A stretch of 64,000 nt of DNA from Cristatella mucedo. Lineage: Eukaryota > Bryozoa > Phylactolaemata > Cristatellidae. Location: assembly GCA_009760855.2 (NCBI GenBank), contig WPIO01000144.1:471501-535500 (forward strand). Direction: 5' to 3'. Positions within the stretch are counted from its first letter, which is position 1, and each line of letters starts with the position of its first letter. The notes below the pieces were generated by a model that saw nothing but the letters and a program-made list of their open reading frames with translations, did not search any database and had not been told where the DNA came from. Both the position numbers and the translations under genes were made by a program. Of this stretch, positions 40,591 to 52,600 are shown piece by piece.

Positions 40591-41204
40591 GAAGGAGCCA
40601 AGTCGTGGGGGGCCTTGTGGGTCAGCGTAAGAACTTTGCTCTGTATCCGTTGATTAACCGGCCGTCATAGTCGCTGCATTTACTTAAATATCCGGCTCTG
40701 TCTAGTGAAGACGTGCGTTTTGCTTATCCGTTGCGTAAATCCGTTGGCTTGTTGTAGCCAGCGATTTAGTCGAGTTTTATGGACGGAGAGCATTCGAAAG
40801 CCTTGCTTTGCGTCACATGCGTCTAAAATATTATCGTCGTAGCTCGCAAATGTGGTTATGGCTCTGAAATGTCCATATGTGCATTACTAGTTTTGAAGTT
40901 AATTTCTCACTTAACTCAACGAAGTAGAAACAGCAGGTGCTTAGCGTTTCCTAAAATGTTTATTAGTGAGCTGGTGCTGCCAGAGGGCTTACTAGTAAAA
41001 ACTTTACTGGTGTACATCTCGGACGCATTCACCGGAAAGCCAGTGTGTTTTGTCAATGGCGGAAATAGCGTGGAAAACGGTGCAGTAGGGAAAACGCACG
41101 CATAAAGGTGTGCTGGAGCGTACAACAGTATCTATCTCTTTTGGCAGCCATTGTGAAGTAGGAAGTCTGCCTACTTTCAGCTACAAAACTTATATATAAA
41201 CACT

Positions 41205-41715
41205 GCTAAAATTTGGGCTTGTTTAGACAGGGACGCCTCATCTAAATTGGTCCATATTTGTCACATCCCGTCTTGAACTTTGTAGCTCAGCTTGCTGGTC
41301 TACTGGCCTGTGGAATCAGGCGCTTACAGCTGGTGTAACAATTTGCAGCTAGACTTGTTTGTCGTGAGCGTCGTAGTTGCCTCATCACAGCACTTCTCAA
41401 TAACCTGCTCTGGGGCCACAGTCAAGCAAAGCATCGACTTCAAGGTTTTGTCACTCATTTTCAGGTCCCTTCATTCTTTGGCTCCAACCTACCTATCAGA
41501 TCTATTCCCCACCAGGCTAAGCATCGTATCAACCACTTTTCAGAATCGAAATGTTTACCTAAACATTGTAGAAACCTCAAATCTTTTGGAAACAATGCCT
41601 TTAGTTAGTATGCTCTCAAAGTCTGGAACTCACTCCCTCCTTTTGTCACGACATCTCCTGACTTGACTAAATTTAAGGGAAACTAAAAGGGCATCTATTT
41701 ATCACAGCATTTAGT
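41205..41715 (+). mobile_element. LINE-B fragment (plus strand)
   Basis: Matches LINE-B from the 'AKI.ACLD' region ('aaaatttgggcttgtttaga') to the 'TAFSGS' end ('gcatttagtgggtccc'). Frames are broken and the hairpin tail is missing. Confidence 0.75.
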
Positions 41716-42470
41716 GGGTCCCAGTGAATCGATCTCTGTGTTGGCTCGAGAGACGTCTCATATGGGCCCGTTATAAGAGGGCACGATACTGTTGAGCCGT
41801 AATGGCAAACTTGGTACATCGGCTGCTTATCATGACCGCTGTGCCCAGGTCGTGGGTTCGGTTCCTGCGGTGGGCGATCCTCTATTGCCGCTGTGCAAGC
41901 GGCGATGATAGCTTTTACCGCTCCTATGCTGCTATGGAAAAGAAAGGCTGCTGTATCAGCCGGTATATCTTTTAAAAGTGCACACAATGACTCACCGATC
42001 GCAGACCGTAGTGGCAAGGCGCCGATCCGGTCGGGGTTTATCCCTAAGTGCTAGCCTCGTCGGAAGTCGCAAATAAATATGGTCAACAAAGAAAGATTTA
42101 TGTCCCCGTCTAAGAGGGTCTCCCCCGCCTCTCTAAAAAAGCCATTGCGGAGCCTTTTATTAGAGGTCGACTCCTCGATCGTGAGGACCCGCTATTCAAA
42201 CGGCCCATACTACAAAGGGACCCCCGTTACGAACGCATCGGGTGCATAGCGATATGGGTCACATGTACCCGAGGTGACGAAAAACTTAGCCGAGTAATGA
42301 ACCCGGTTTTACGGGCTACGAACCCAACCCAATGAGCTTGTAGGAGCGTCGCTAGCGTCCGGGGGTAATGCGGCTGTCAATTAAAGGACCAGCAGACGCA
42401 GATTTCCAAAGCAAAGTACCGGATAGCAAAATAACTATCACCATTATTCACCATAATTCTCACAATTTAT
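41716..42470. other. Compositionally distinct segment, unidentified
   Basis: Apart from the SINE-D at 41815-41975, this stretch is richer in CG dinucleotides than its AT-rich surroundings (for example 'gcgccgatccggtcgggg', 'ggaccagcagacgcag'). It has AATAAA at about 42074 and no coherent reading frame. It could be an LTR or other mobile element; no terminal repeats were found. Confidence 0.35.
41815..41975 (+). mobile_element. SINE-D copy
   Basis: 'aggtcgtgggttcggttcct', 'gcggtgggcgatcctctatt', 'gcaagcggcgatgatagc' and 'gctgctgtatcagcc'. Same order as the other copies. Confidence 0.7.
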
Positions 42471-42804
42471 TGAGCTCCAAATTGAGCCTCAAAGGTGCTA
42501 AACAGTAGCCATTGCACCGCAAACGTCGGATGACGGCACGGTACAACCTCGAGAATGTGCGAAGAAATCCCACGCTTCCACAGCAGGAGTTCAGCAAGAC
42601 AGCTCCTAAAACGGAATACCTGCTGAGATAGCTTTGGAGCCGGAGTTCTCTCCCCGAGCTTCGACAGGTGGCCAGATAGCTCACCAATGCTGGCCCTTCC
42701 TTTCAACTGAGAGAAACAGCGTTTTTGTGTGCAACCGCCTGCGCCGGTGTCTACGTTGGACACGTCTGTCCGAACGGCTCTCCGAAGCAGAGCAGAAGCA
42801 CTCA

Positions 42805-43885
42805 GTTGTACCTTTGCTTTGATCCTTCCCAGCCTTCGAACACCTCAAACTCTCTCAACTCACTTGCTGCATGTATCCATGACATCCGCACATGGATGGC
42901 GGCAAATTTTCTAAAACTGAACGATGATAGAATTAACTTACTAGCTACGGGCAAACCCAGTGTGATTCAAAAATTGGAAAGGCTGACGCTCAAAATTGGC
43001 TCTTCCAACATATCTCCTGTTGAATCAGCTCAAAATCTAGGTGTCATTTTCCAAAGTGACCTCTCATTAGACGACCACATCAGCTCCACAGTCAAATTTG
43101 CCTATTTTCAGCTTCATAACATTGCTAAAATTCGGGCTGGTTTAGATAAGAATACCACGTTTAAGTTGGTCCATGCATTTGTGACATCCCGACTTGACTA
43201 CAGTAACTCGCTGCTTGCTGGCCTACCGGCATGTGCAATCAGGTGATTGCAGCTTGTGCCAAACTCCGAAGCTACGCTTGTCTGTCGTGAGCATCGAAGT
43301 TGCCACATCGCACCACTTCTCGCCGACCTGCACTAGCTACCAGTCAAGCAATGGATCGACTTCAAAGTTTTGTTGCTCACTTCTAGATCACTCCATTCTT
43401 TGGCTCCAGCCTATCTCTCAGATCAACTCTCCCACCAGGCCAAGCATCGTACCACCCGCTTTTCGGAATCCAACAGTTTACCAATACCTTGTACAAACCT
43501 CAAATCCTTTGGAGACCGTGCATTTAGCTGGTATGCTCCCAAAGCCTGGAACTCCATCTCGGCTTGCGTCACAACATCCCCTGACTTGTCCACATTTAAA
43601 AAGAACTTATAAACACACCTATTTAGGACAGCATTTAGTGGGTCCCTGTGATTCTTCCTTCATGTGCTTTGCATGCTGACACTGTGCATGCTGCCACTAA
43701 CCACATTTGCATGCTGACTCTGTGCATGTCATCCCTATCCATATCATTCATTTTGTTTATCAAGCATGCTATTACTTACCACTTAATTGCATTTCCCATT
43801 GCAGCAAATGTAAAGCGCCTATGAAGAGATTGAGTTCTCTGAGGCGCTTTATCAAGTGCATTATTATTATTATTATATATTTAAA
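42805..43885 (+). mobile_element. LINE-B 3' part, longest copy
   Basis: Begins within the RT palm/thumb region (STQLYLCFDPSQ, WMAANFLKLNDDRINLLATG, ESAQNLGVIFQSDLSLDDH), then TSRLDYSNSLLAGLPACAIR and a stop/frameshift near 43243. The C-terminal part continues in other frames to about 43640. Next come a GCATGC-rich 3' UTR and the hairpin tail (43797-43885). It is 5' truncated like the other copies. Confidence 0.85.
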
Positions 43886-44032
43886 TGGCTCCCCCAGATG
43901 GCCATCAGCAACTTAGATATACAATCCGATATCTCACGCAGGGAAATAAGCATCACTATCTATATTAGTTGCAACTCTTACTATTAATTTTACCTGAAAT
44001 GTATGTAATTTTTCTGTTTGACATTATAAATA

Positions 44033-44192
44033 TGCAAATAAATATAATTCATATGTATAGCGCCCCAAGAGAACTTGATCTCTATTCAGGCGCTTCACAT
44101 ATGCCTCGGGGCTCGAGCCCACGACCTCAGCCAGACCTTGGTCGGGGCGAGAGCACCTTAACCGCTGGATCAAACCAGTTCGGCGAAATAAT
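44033..44192 (-). mobile_element. SINE-C copy: tRNA-like head with LINE-B hairpin tail
   Basis: On the minus strand the head 'gatccagcggttaaggtgct', 'cgccccgaccaaggtctg' and 'ggtcgtgggctcgagcccc' (tRNA-like B-box region) is followed by 'gaagcgcctgaatagagatc' and 'aagttctcttggggcgct', then ATACATATGAATTATA. The tail has the same stem-loop as LINE-B ends. Another partial tail lies at 44205-44260. Confidence 0.7.
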
Positions 44193-44289
44193 TGTAACTA
44201 TACATTTGCATATAACCCTGAGAGAATAGACTCTCTATCCAGAGACTTTACTATATGCATATTTACACATGCTGTAATAGAGGCATGTA

Positions 44290-44900
44290 CATATAGCTAG
44301 TGATACAATATGCTGTACCAGCATGCATCAGAGCATGAAAGACATTTCGTAAGGATCCAGCAAATGCTTTCAGACAATCAGGCGTATTTATATTCTTTTC
44401 AAATGTCAATCAAGTTAGGGTATGTCGTGACGTCAGTCGGGAGTGCCTTCTAGGCCTAAGGAGTAGATGGCCTTAAGGCAGTTCTCCAGAGAATTTGAGA
44501 TTGCTTGCAGGCGTAGCTACACGACTTGAGTCCAACGAGCGGGTGGTGGGATTCCTAAGCTGATTTGCGAGTAGTTCCAAGAGGTTTTGCTGGAGCTGGA
44601 GAATAAAGGAACAGACAGTGAATTGCATAACCCAGAAGTCACTTTGTGGCTTGATTGGGAGCCAATGGAGATATTCGAGGACTGGTGTAACATTGCAACT
44701 CTGCGGCGACGCTCACGTTGCCGCAGAGTTGAGCACAAACTGTAAGCGACTGATTGCACAGGCGTGTAGAACAGCAAGTAGTAAATTATAAAACTCGAGA
44801 CGGGAGGCTATACATGCTTGAAAAAATGTGGATGCAGTATCGTCATCTAAGCAGGCAAGAGTTTTTGCACTGCGAAAATGCCAAAAGGAGGCAGACTTGA
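44290..44900 (-). mobile_element. Diverged LINE-B-like fragment (minus strand)
   Basis: The antisense strand repeats the LINE-B order: C-terminal FKR end ('ttcttttcaaatgtc'), 'tctccagagaatttgag', and 'ttgattgggagccaatgg' (HWLPIKQ) further up. It is more diverged than the other copies and may be a sister family. Confidence 0.6.
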
Positions 44901-45324
44901 CTGTGGAGCTGATGTGGCAGTCTAGCGAGAGGTCACTGTTGAAAAGGAAGGAAAGCCAGACTGTGCGATGGTGCTGTGATATTATTAATTGTAGAGCCCA
45001 TTTTATCTGAGATGGCTTTAAATTTTCATTAACTCACTGAAATTAAGTATTAGCTCATGCTCCTGGTGTCAGAGAGCTCGGGAAAGCAACGATTAAACCA
45101 GCACATTAGTTAATATGAGCAACATTTTTATTTAAATATTTACAGCCAGTCTAATACAATTATCCATTAGTATTCAAACTTTTAATGTCTCTGCATGCAT
45201 TGTGGTGAGATTTCAGGTTTAAAATTACTCAAATGATTGCGCTTTAGATGACATACATGAATTTAATAATGCCTTTGAGACGTGCAGATTTTGCACAATC
45301 AGATTGTTGCAATTATAATAAATA

Positions 45325-45486
45325 AAACTATAATTCATTTGTATGGCGCTTTAAGCACCTTAAGAGAACTTGATTCACATTCAGGTGCTTCACTTATGCC
45401 ACTGAGCTTGCGACCATGACCTCGGTCTTCAAATACATTCACCTTGAACGCGGTCGGATGAGCACCTTAATTGCTGGACCAAAGCA
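45325..45486 (-). mobile_element. SINE-C copy (minus strand)
   Basis: Minus strand: head with 'ggtcatggtcgcaagctcag', tail 'gtgaagcacctgaatgtgaa' and 'caagttctcttaaggtgc'. It contains a small internal duplication in the head. Confidence 0.6.
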
Positions 45487-45814
45487 GAGCGATTTGTTAA
45501 TCAACATCTTCCAATTCTTGACATAATTCAACCTTTGGCGACTGCTAACTTACACAATAAATATTATTTTAGCTTAATAAGAGACTTACTAATTGCAAAC
45601 TACATATAAATAACTTGGAATCATTACAAATGTCAATTAGGAAAATAAAAATCAAGACTTTTCTATATTTAGAGTTGTTTTTTTTACGAAAAAACAAGAT
45701 TTTATAGTGAAACTGTTGTCTGCCATTCTTAGGGTGGTGAAATTTCAGTTTTGACAAGTGTTTTTGGCCATGCCCAAATCAAAATGTTTCCCACTAATTT
45801 GCTAAGTTCTAGTA

Positions 45815-45888
45815 GAAAATGTAAACCGCCTAGAAAGAGATTGAGTTCTTTGAGGGGGCTTTATCAAGTGTCTTATAATTATTATAGT
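45815..45888 (+). repeat. LINE-B hairpin tail
   Basis: 'aaatgtaaaccgcctagaaa', 'gagattgagttctttgaggg', 'ggctttatcaagtgtc' then ATT repeats. Confidence 0.75.
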
Positions 45889-46274
45889 AAGTTATTTAGC
45901 ATTTACAGCGAAACCGTAATTTTTTTAGAATTTTTACTTCTGCAGCGAGTACAAAAACCTCTTAAAGATATACCATTTTTTAGCTATATTCATTTTCTTG
46001 TATTTTCACTCATTCATTAAAGATGAAAAAACAGAAAAATAATTAACCGTGCTTCCTAGAATGACATGCACCATTTCAGTTTAAGAGTTCTCATTCTAAT
46101 GAGCTTGGATTGGATTTCTATTTAAGGGAAAAAAATATTTACGGATGCTATAACAACCTCAATAAAATAGTTTTTCTTAACATGAGCATTCAGATTTAGC
46201 CAAAAATATTTATTTAATAATAAAATCCCTATCAACATACACTTATTAGTAAAAATAAAAAAATTGTTACCCAT

Positions 46275-46425
46275 AACTTAGGTGATCGCTCTTAGTAACT
46301 GGGTCGTTGGTTCGAATACAGCAGAGGGCAATTATTTATCGCCCACTGCAAGCGGTGATGACCAGCGATTTTCCAACGTTCAGAAAACGAGGCTTAACAT
46401 CAGCTATCTTTATTTATAAACACTA
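46275..46425 (+). mobile_element. SINE-D copy, decayed
   Basis: 'cgttggttcgaatacagcag', 'cgcccactgcaagcggtgat' and 'gaggcttaacatcagcta' keep the family order. It lies just past the receptor terminal exon. Confidence 0.6.
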
Positions 46426-46539
46426 CAATTGCAGTGTGCAAATAGCTTAGCAGTCTGATTATTAGTGAGATTGAACTTTGTTCAATAGTTTGCCTTAATT
46501 CTCCCACATTTCTTAATCAGAGTATCCAGTTGTATAGTG

Positions 46540-46625
46540 TCAGGTTAACTCATTGCTTTTATTCATCTGCTGCTCCTTTAACTTTCCAGAAGAATATTCG
46601 TACTGCGGTGACACTTTGCTGGAGT
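46540..46625 (-). CDS. Terminal cytoplasmic exon of the receptor
   Basis: The acceptor 'gttactcatttcag' leads into DSSKVSPQYEYSSGKLKEQQ, then MNKSNELT and TGA at 46542-46540. Phase 1 entry matches the previous exon. Two tyrosines in QYEYSS could be phosphorylation sites, which is inference only. A possible AATAAA (minus strand) lies at 46414-46409, inside a SINE-D copy. Confidence 0.68.
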
Positions 46626-49600
46626 CTGAAATGAGTAACATAACTTTTTTTTTATCATTAAAAATCCTTCATTGATCGGATTTGTAACAGATTTATTGCC
46701 TTTTCTAGCCAAAGCATAGCACCGACTGTAATGGATGGAGAGACCGCTTATGTAATGGTTTGCAGTAATGATTAACTCAATGCCTAGGCTCTTTAAAAAT
46801 GCTATGAAGAAAAACGAAGCATTATCAAATGGTTAGTAGGAGCATGCACAGTGCTAAGATGTAAACATGGTTGGTGATAGCTTGCATAGCTTCAGCATGA
46901 TAAAGGACCAATTACAAGAACTCACCAAAATACTGCATTAAATAGGCAAACAGATGCGTACGAGCTGACGGCGCGGTCTCCAAGTAATTTGAGGCTAGCC
47001 AAGTTTACTTTAATAATAACAATACATTTGATATAGTGCCCTTAGAGAACTCAATCTCTATCTAGGTGCTTTGGATTAGCTGCAATGGAAGCGCGAATTT
47101 AATGTGGCTGTTATAGAAGCCTTGCAATAAGGTTTATGCTGAGTGTTTTATTTATCCCAAAAGTACTTGGCCAATTTCAGAGTCGGTAGACGGTCAGCCA
47201 TCCTGGAAATTGACCACGACCTTTGCTCTGCTGCATCCTCAGAAAACGTATCACTAAATAGTAGTCAACGGGGAAGGTGCTATACAAAAATGCATTATTA
47301 AATGTATTATTACTCTCACACGAGTCGCCCGCACTTGCAGCCTCGCAGCAAAGAATGTGGCTGCGGCGCACCGACCGTCCAGCCATCTCTTAAATACGCA
47401 TCGTCGAAATTAACGCACGCGTCGCTTCTTGCTCAAAACCATTCAAGAAGAATTAATACATTTTTCTCCATGTTGACCCTTCAATTCAAGCTGAGCAATA
47501 AGTCAGCAGGAAAGCCATTTTTAGCTAATTTCGACGGAGAAAGCTGTGTGCATGTTCTGAATTGGCAGAATTTTGCTGTGGAAACCAACTTAAGAGAAAA
47601 TAGTTTATGTATTATAGCCTACTTAAATTGTTTTTGATTGCCTAATGTCAATACAGCCTCAATTAAAATCCCGATGTCATAGAATAAGTAACTTTAAAGA
47701 TGAAAATGCACTTGGAATGTGGTGTTTAACGAAAACTAATATTCAGAGCTTCTCCGAAGAATCAATTGGAAATGGCTGGCGCAGGTCATTCGGCGGAGGT
47801 CACTCAACTTTATCGTTAGGCTACTCATTACATGAACACGTACACGTTGACAGTCTGAGCGTGTTCGTGACAGTTAGCGAAGGTACTCAGGTAGAAAGCC
47901 ATTGAAGCTTTAATTTTTAGCCGCAATTGGTTAGCAGTAATGGTTTAAAGTTTTTAAATTGAATATATATGACAATAAATTTTTGTGGGTATGCGCTAGT
48001 TGCTATAAGAAACCTTTAGTTATTTTATCAGTAATCCACTTCGCGAGTAGCTGATCACCGTTTTACGACTAATTAGTTTTTATACTGATAATAAATGCAG
48101 TGCCAGTGAGCCGCAAAATATCGATGTCTCTCAGTGAATTTTTTGCTACCGCTCAAGTGTTCTACTGCATCCAGTACGTAGAAATGAGGTCTCGCTGAGC
48201 ACTTCACCATGGCAAAACAGTAGACAACGAAGTAAGTAATACCAATGACCTACCTTGTACCAGTTCATTCTGATTTCCAACGTTGACCGTAGACTTTGAT
48301 TTGGATCTGCAAGAATAATAAGCGCAGGTTGTCAAAATGCACTGCTTTTCTGCAGAGTTTGCGTGCTACTTCCGAACGACCAAATAGCTAACCTATTTGA
48401 ATTATCCTGCCACACGCTTGATAACAAAACCTTTAATCTCCCGCGAGGCCGACACAAAGTAGCAAGCCGGCGTAAATAAAGAAAATGTAAGCACGGCAGT
48501 GGTCACACTTGCACACGAATATAAATCTTTTCTGCGTTCCTTCTTCCAAACAAGTTTTTGTAATTTTAATAACCTAGGCGACTGAAGTGCATACATATCT
48601 TTTCAAGTTGGAAGAATGTGGTTAAATCTCGCATCGACTTAGCAACATGACAGACAGAAAAAGACAAAAAATCAAAATCAAGTTAGCAAGTCGTGGCAGC
48701 GATAAGTTGAGCTGGTTTGGTTTGAATTCGCCTTGGTTAAGTTTATTTAATAGTAATTTGCGTGCGTTAATAACCACATTTTTTGATATCAACGATAAAT
48801 CTCAGAAGAAAAAAGTAATTCAATTGGCCGCTCTTCAGAAGCCCCCTCTTGGAGTACAAAAAGTGCCACGCGCTGGCCGCCGCCACTGGCTGCCTTGATG
48901 CCCAGAGTTACTGTGATCTCCAATAGCTTTGATGCCTGCAATCCTCCGAGACTCTCACAACCCGTAAATTCTGAAAACTTTAGCATGCTATTATTGGAAT
49001 GAATTTCGGCATACTCAAGACTTATTGGACAAGGTGGGGCAGTCGCATGCACGACGTGTACATCAGATTCTGAGGTCCTATCGCAGCCTCATTCTCACTG
49101 CCTTCATTCTCCCCAATTGCTGTGTGCCGAATGGTAGCCACGATTGCCGCCCAGCGACTTTTCGAACGCATTGACAAAGAAGACGTTATTAGAAAAATTG
49201 CAGTTGTGATTCAGACAAGAAATCCACCGGAATGGCTCTCCTCCGTGAGACCAAAGATATTTTGGGCAGAATCGAAGATTTAACGCCGCTGACCTGGCGC
49301 TGATCGATCGACAAGCTGCACTTGGTACTATCGACCTCAAGGATCAACCTTAAGCGATTAAGATAATGATTAGTCCAGGGGCATATGGCATGGTTAAATC
49401 TATAAAATCTCGGGCGTCACCAGTCCGTGTCTTGCGCGTGTTAAGTCTCATCCTGAAGACTAGTATCGTCATCTATTTAGTTCATACCTCGAGTATATGC
49501 TTTGTTCCATACAGATATGAAGCCTCTAGGAAAGTTAATTGGACCAAGGCATTGGCTAGCCATTCTATCTTGAAGATTACTAGCTACACTTGTCATTTAG

Positions 49601-52600
49601 GCCACTGTAGTCAGTTTGAGGAACAGATTAACGGAATGCCTGTTTGAAAAAATTCCATCGGTAATGGCAGCGAATTTTATTATGTAAACGATTATACAAA
49701 CAAACTACTTATCATAGAAGCGCAACTTTTAAGCGCACTTTTAGACGAGGGAACTTTGATCTTCTCATTGATGGCACTGGAGTATAGTCGGTATCGGGAG
49801 GTTCTAGTTTAGGTGTCCTCATTGATAAGTGCTCGAAATTTACTACATCCCTCCGGAAGGCCGCTTCTATAGCAATTTGACCAAGTTCGATCCCCGATCA
49901 AGATTCATGAACTGTAAAATGTCACTAAATTGGCAAATCGTGACTAATGTAATTCAGTTTCTTCTCTGCTATTGAAGACGGCAACTAAACCACGTTTCGG
50001 TAAGTATGTAAGTACGGCTCATGTACTGCGAGTTTGATCAAGAAATCCGCGTGGTACAAGCATGTTTCTAATTTGTGGACTGAGCTGTGATGGTTTCCAC
50101 TTAATCGACCGATAAAAATTATAGTTGCTACTCATACTCACATGGCCCTATATTGGGTCTGCTCGTTCAAAAATAGCTGCACCGCCACGTAATTTTCTGC
50201 CTCAGCAGACCCATGGTATTCTACAGACAGTATCCGTTCTTTCGATAAAAAGACAGTTGGTGATAACAGCTTTAGCTCTGGGGGTCCCCAATTGTAAAAC
50301 TCACGACCACAGCTTTTCATAAAAGAAATCTCCCCTGATGCCACCCATGGCGCATTGATTGCAGTCCTGCATGGCTACTTTCATGCAGGACTAACTTATT
50401 TGAGTGCTTACCGACTCGGCAAGGTTATCGCTTTTACTTTTGTTGACTGAAATGGAGTCTTTTGCTATCATTTTTGCATCAAAAGCCACTGAAATTTTTA
50501 GGGTATTATGGAAACCTATGCAGCATTATATTTAGTTGATTGATGTGAATTCAGTAGCGGTGATACACATTTAAATTATTGAGAACTTGTCTGAGGTTAT
50601 GTGTTTTGATATTACCAGGTAAGGCAATACAAGAGATAAAGTCAGCTAGACACCTCAAATGTGTTACAAAAGGCATGAAAGAACTCATATATATTCAGCG
50701 GGAAATCTGCAAGCACAGTCAATGAACGCGAAAGCTGTTTGGAATAAGGGTTTGACCAGAAAAACTAATGGCCAGCAAGAAGCTCCAAACTACGTGTTAG
50801 TAATTCTTAAATACAGACAGAAATTTTAGAATAAACCAAGGAGAGAATTTACATAATATGTGAACGTGCCGTCGCAGACTTTTCTATTCTGTTACTAAGT
50901 TTGCAAAACGCTTCTGACTTTTATGAAAAAAGGATGCTACTTATCATATCGTCGTAGCTTTAACCACAAATGGGCATATTTATTGCTCCCGACGCAATTT
51001 ATATAAGAGTGAATATCAAATATATCATCATTTACAGTGCGACATGAAGAGCAAGACCTTTTGCAAAGATGATTCGAAAATTAAAATATAAGAACGACTT
51101 TTTCGTGGGAAATAGATTTTATACTAAAATATGACCGTGCAAGTAAAAAACACAAAAAGGTTGCTGGTATAATGCAATCTGACCTCGTGCTCATCTAAAC
51201 TCACCCTTTGAAGAAGACGAAGATGAAGAAGGCAACAGTTACGGCAGCCAAACACAAGAAGCCGATCCCACTGCTGAGAATTACAGTTGCGAGATTGAAG
51301 GATAACTCATCTGCATTGTAAATAAACATAGACAGGGATTGGAGAAGGAAAATTTATCGTAATACCAAAGCAAATAAATGGTTGCTTGCTTTAACTATTA
51401 TGTTATAAATGCATGAGCATGATATCATGTAATCTTCAAAGCTTTCTTTAAATTGATTTTTTCAAGGTTCCATGCCATGCCGAAAGGACCACGATAGCAC
51501 AGGAGGTAAGGTGCTCGCTCTCCGCGACTAAGGTCGCGGGTTTGAATTTAGCAGTGGGTAATCTTTTATTGCCAACTACAAACGATGGTGATAGCCGTTA
51601 AGGCCTTTCTTTGGCTCAAAAATGAGGCTGTTAAATCAGCTAGTAACATTTCTTTATGCAAATACTCTATGGTAACTGACTTGCTGTAGTTTTTGGTCCC
51701 TTCAAATATTTGGCTCTTGATCTAGTTTTTTAATTTACTTTTTTGCAAGGTCAAAAATTTTGAATTAAAAACTGCTTTCTTTTCAAATGAGCTATTGAGT
51801 CTATTCCGTAGCAATATAACGTCAAAAATTTAAATATTCATCAAGTGCATAAAGTGCATAACGTATTAGCTCTTGCAAGGCAGCTTGGATTCTGAAAAAG
51901 ATTAATTATTAGAGAGGTAACGCATTATTGCAACGCTTGTCTATTTAAATTAAAATAACTGCGTTCGAAGAACATGAAAGTGCTTGAAAAAAATAAAAAA
52001 AAACTTAGCATGATAAATGAGGTTTCAGTTGTCTCAATTTATACCCGAAAAGAGGCACTACTCGACTCAACGCATTCCATGTACACGATAATTTGCTCGG
52101 GCGACCGTCTAATTCCCATTGGCTGACTGCAACAGCCGGTGCCGCCCAATTGACGCTGTTGTCAGCTTAAAGCGAGTCTCCTTAAAGCTTGCCAGGCACT
52201 TCAAATTTAGAAAAGTTGCTGGGCATCAGCATTTGATTATGGAGAAGCGAAGAAAACTGCACTAGTTGTATTAAAGGCTTCATTCACGAATATACCTAAG
52301 TATTATTACGACTATTCCTACCTAAAGAACAAAATTCCCAATTTTCGCGTGACTATTACATAAAGAACGCTCTTCGGCTGATGGTACCGTGAGCTGTGAA
52401 ACCCCGATCACTTGCAATTAGCGACTAAAGATTCAATAGCCTTAGTATACCGTTTTCGGTTGTCTCAGATATTTTAGTATGTGACTTCTATATGCATTTC
52501 GCAGATAAACAAGCAGACTTTTATTTATCAGTTTTTTATAAGATATACTGTAATTCCATTGGTCAGAGCTAATGCGGGCAACAATTAAATTTGGCAGCAC

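Larger units (their letters stand above)
39232..40672 (-). mobile_element. LINE-A 3' end split by a LINE-B and a SINE-D insertion
   Basis: The LINE-A terminus (39232-39280, 'ccacaaagcccaaagactat') resumes at about 40066 ('gcagaagagttttg') and continues to about 40672. The gap between is filled by a LINE-B copy. The 40.07-40.67 kb part is itself broken at 40443-40590 by SINE-D. So LINE-A here is older than both insertions. Confidence 0.7.

Noticed and set aside
48070-48164. An alternative terminal exon of the receptor (acceptor at 48165)
   Set aside because: The phase fits and it runs to a stop, but it would leave an intron of only about 89 nt, lacks a convincing pyrimidine tract, and the 46540-46625 exon is a better ending.
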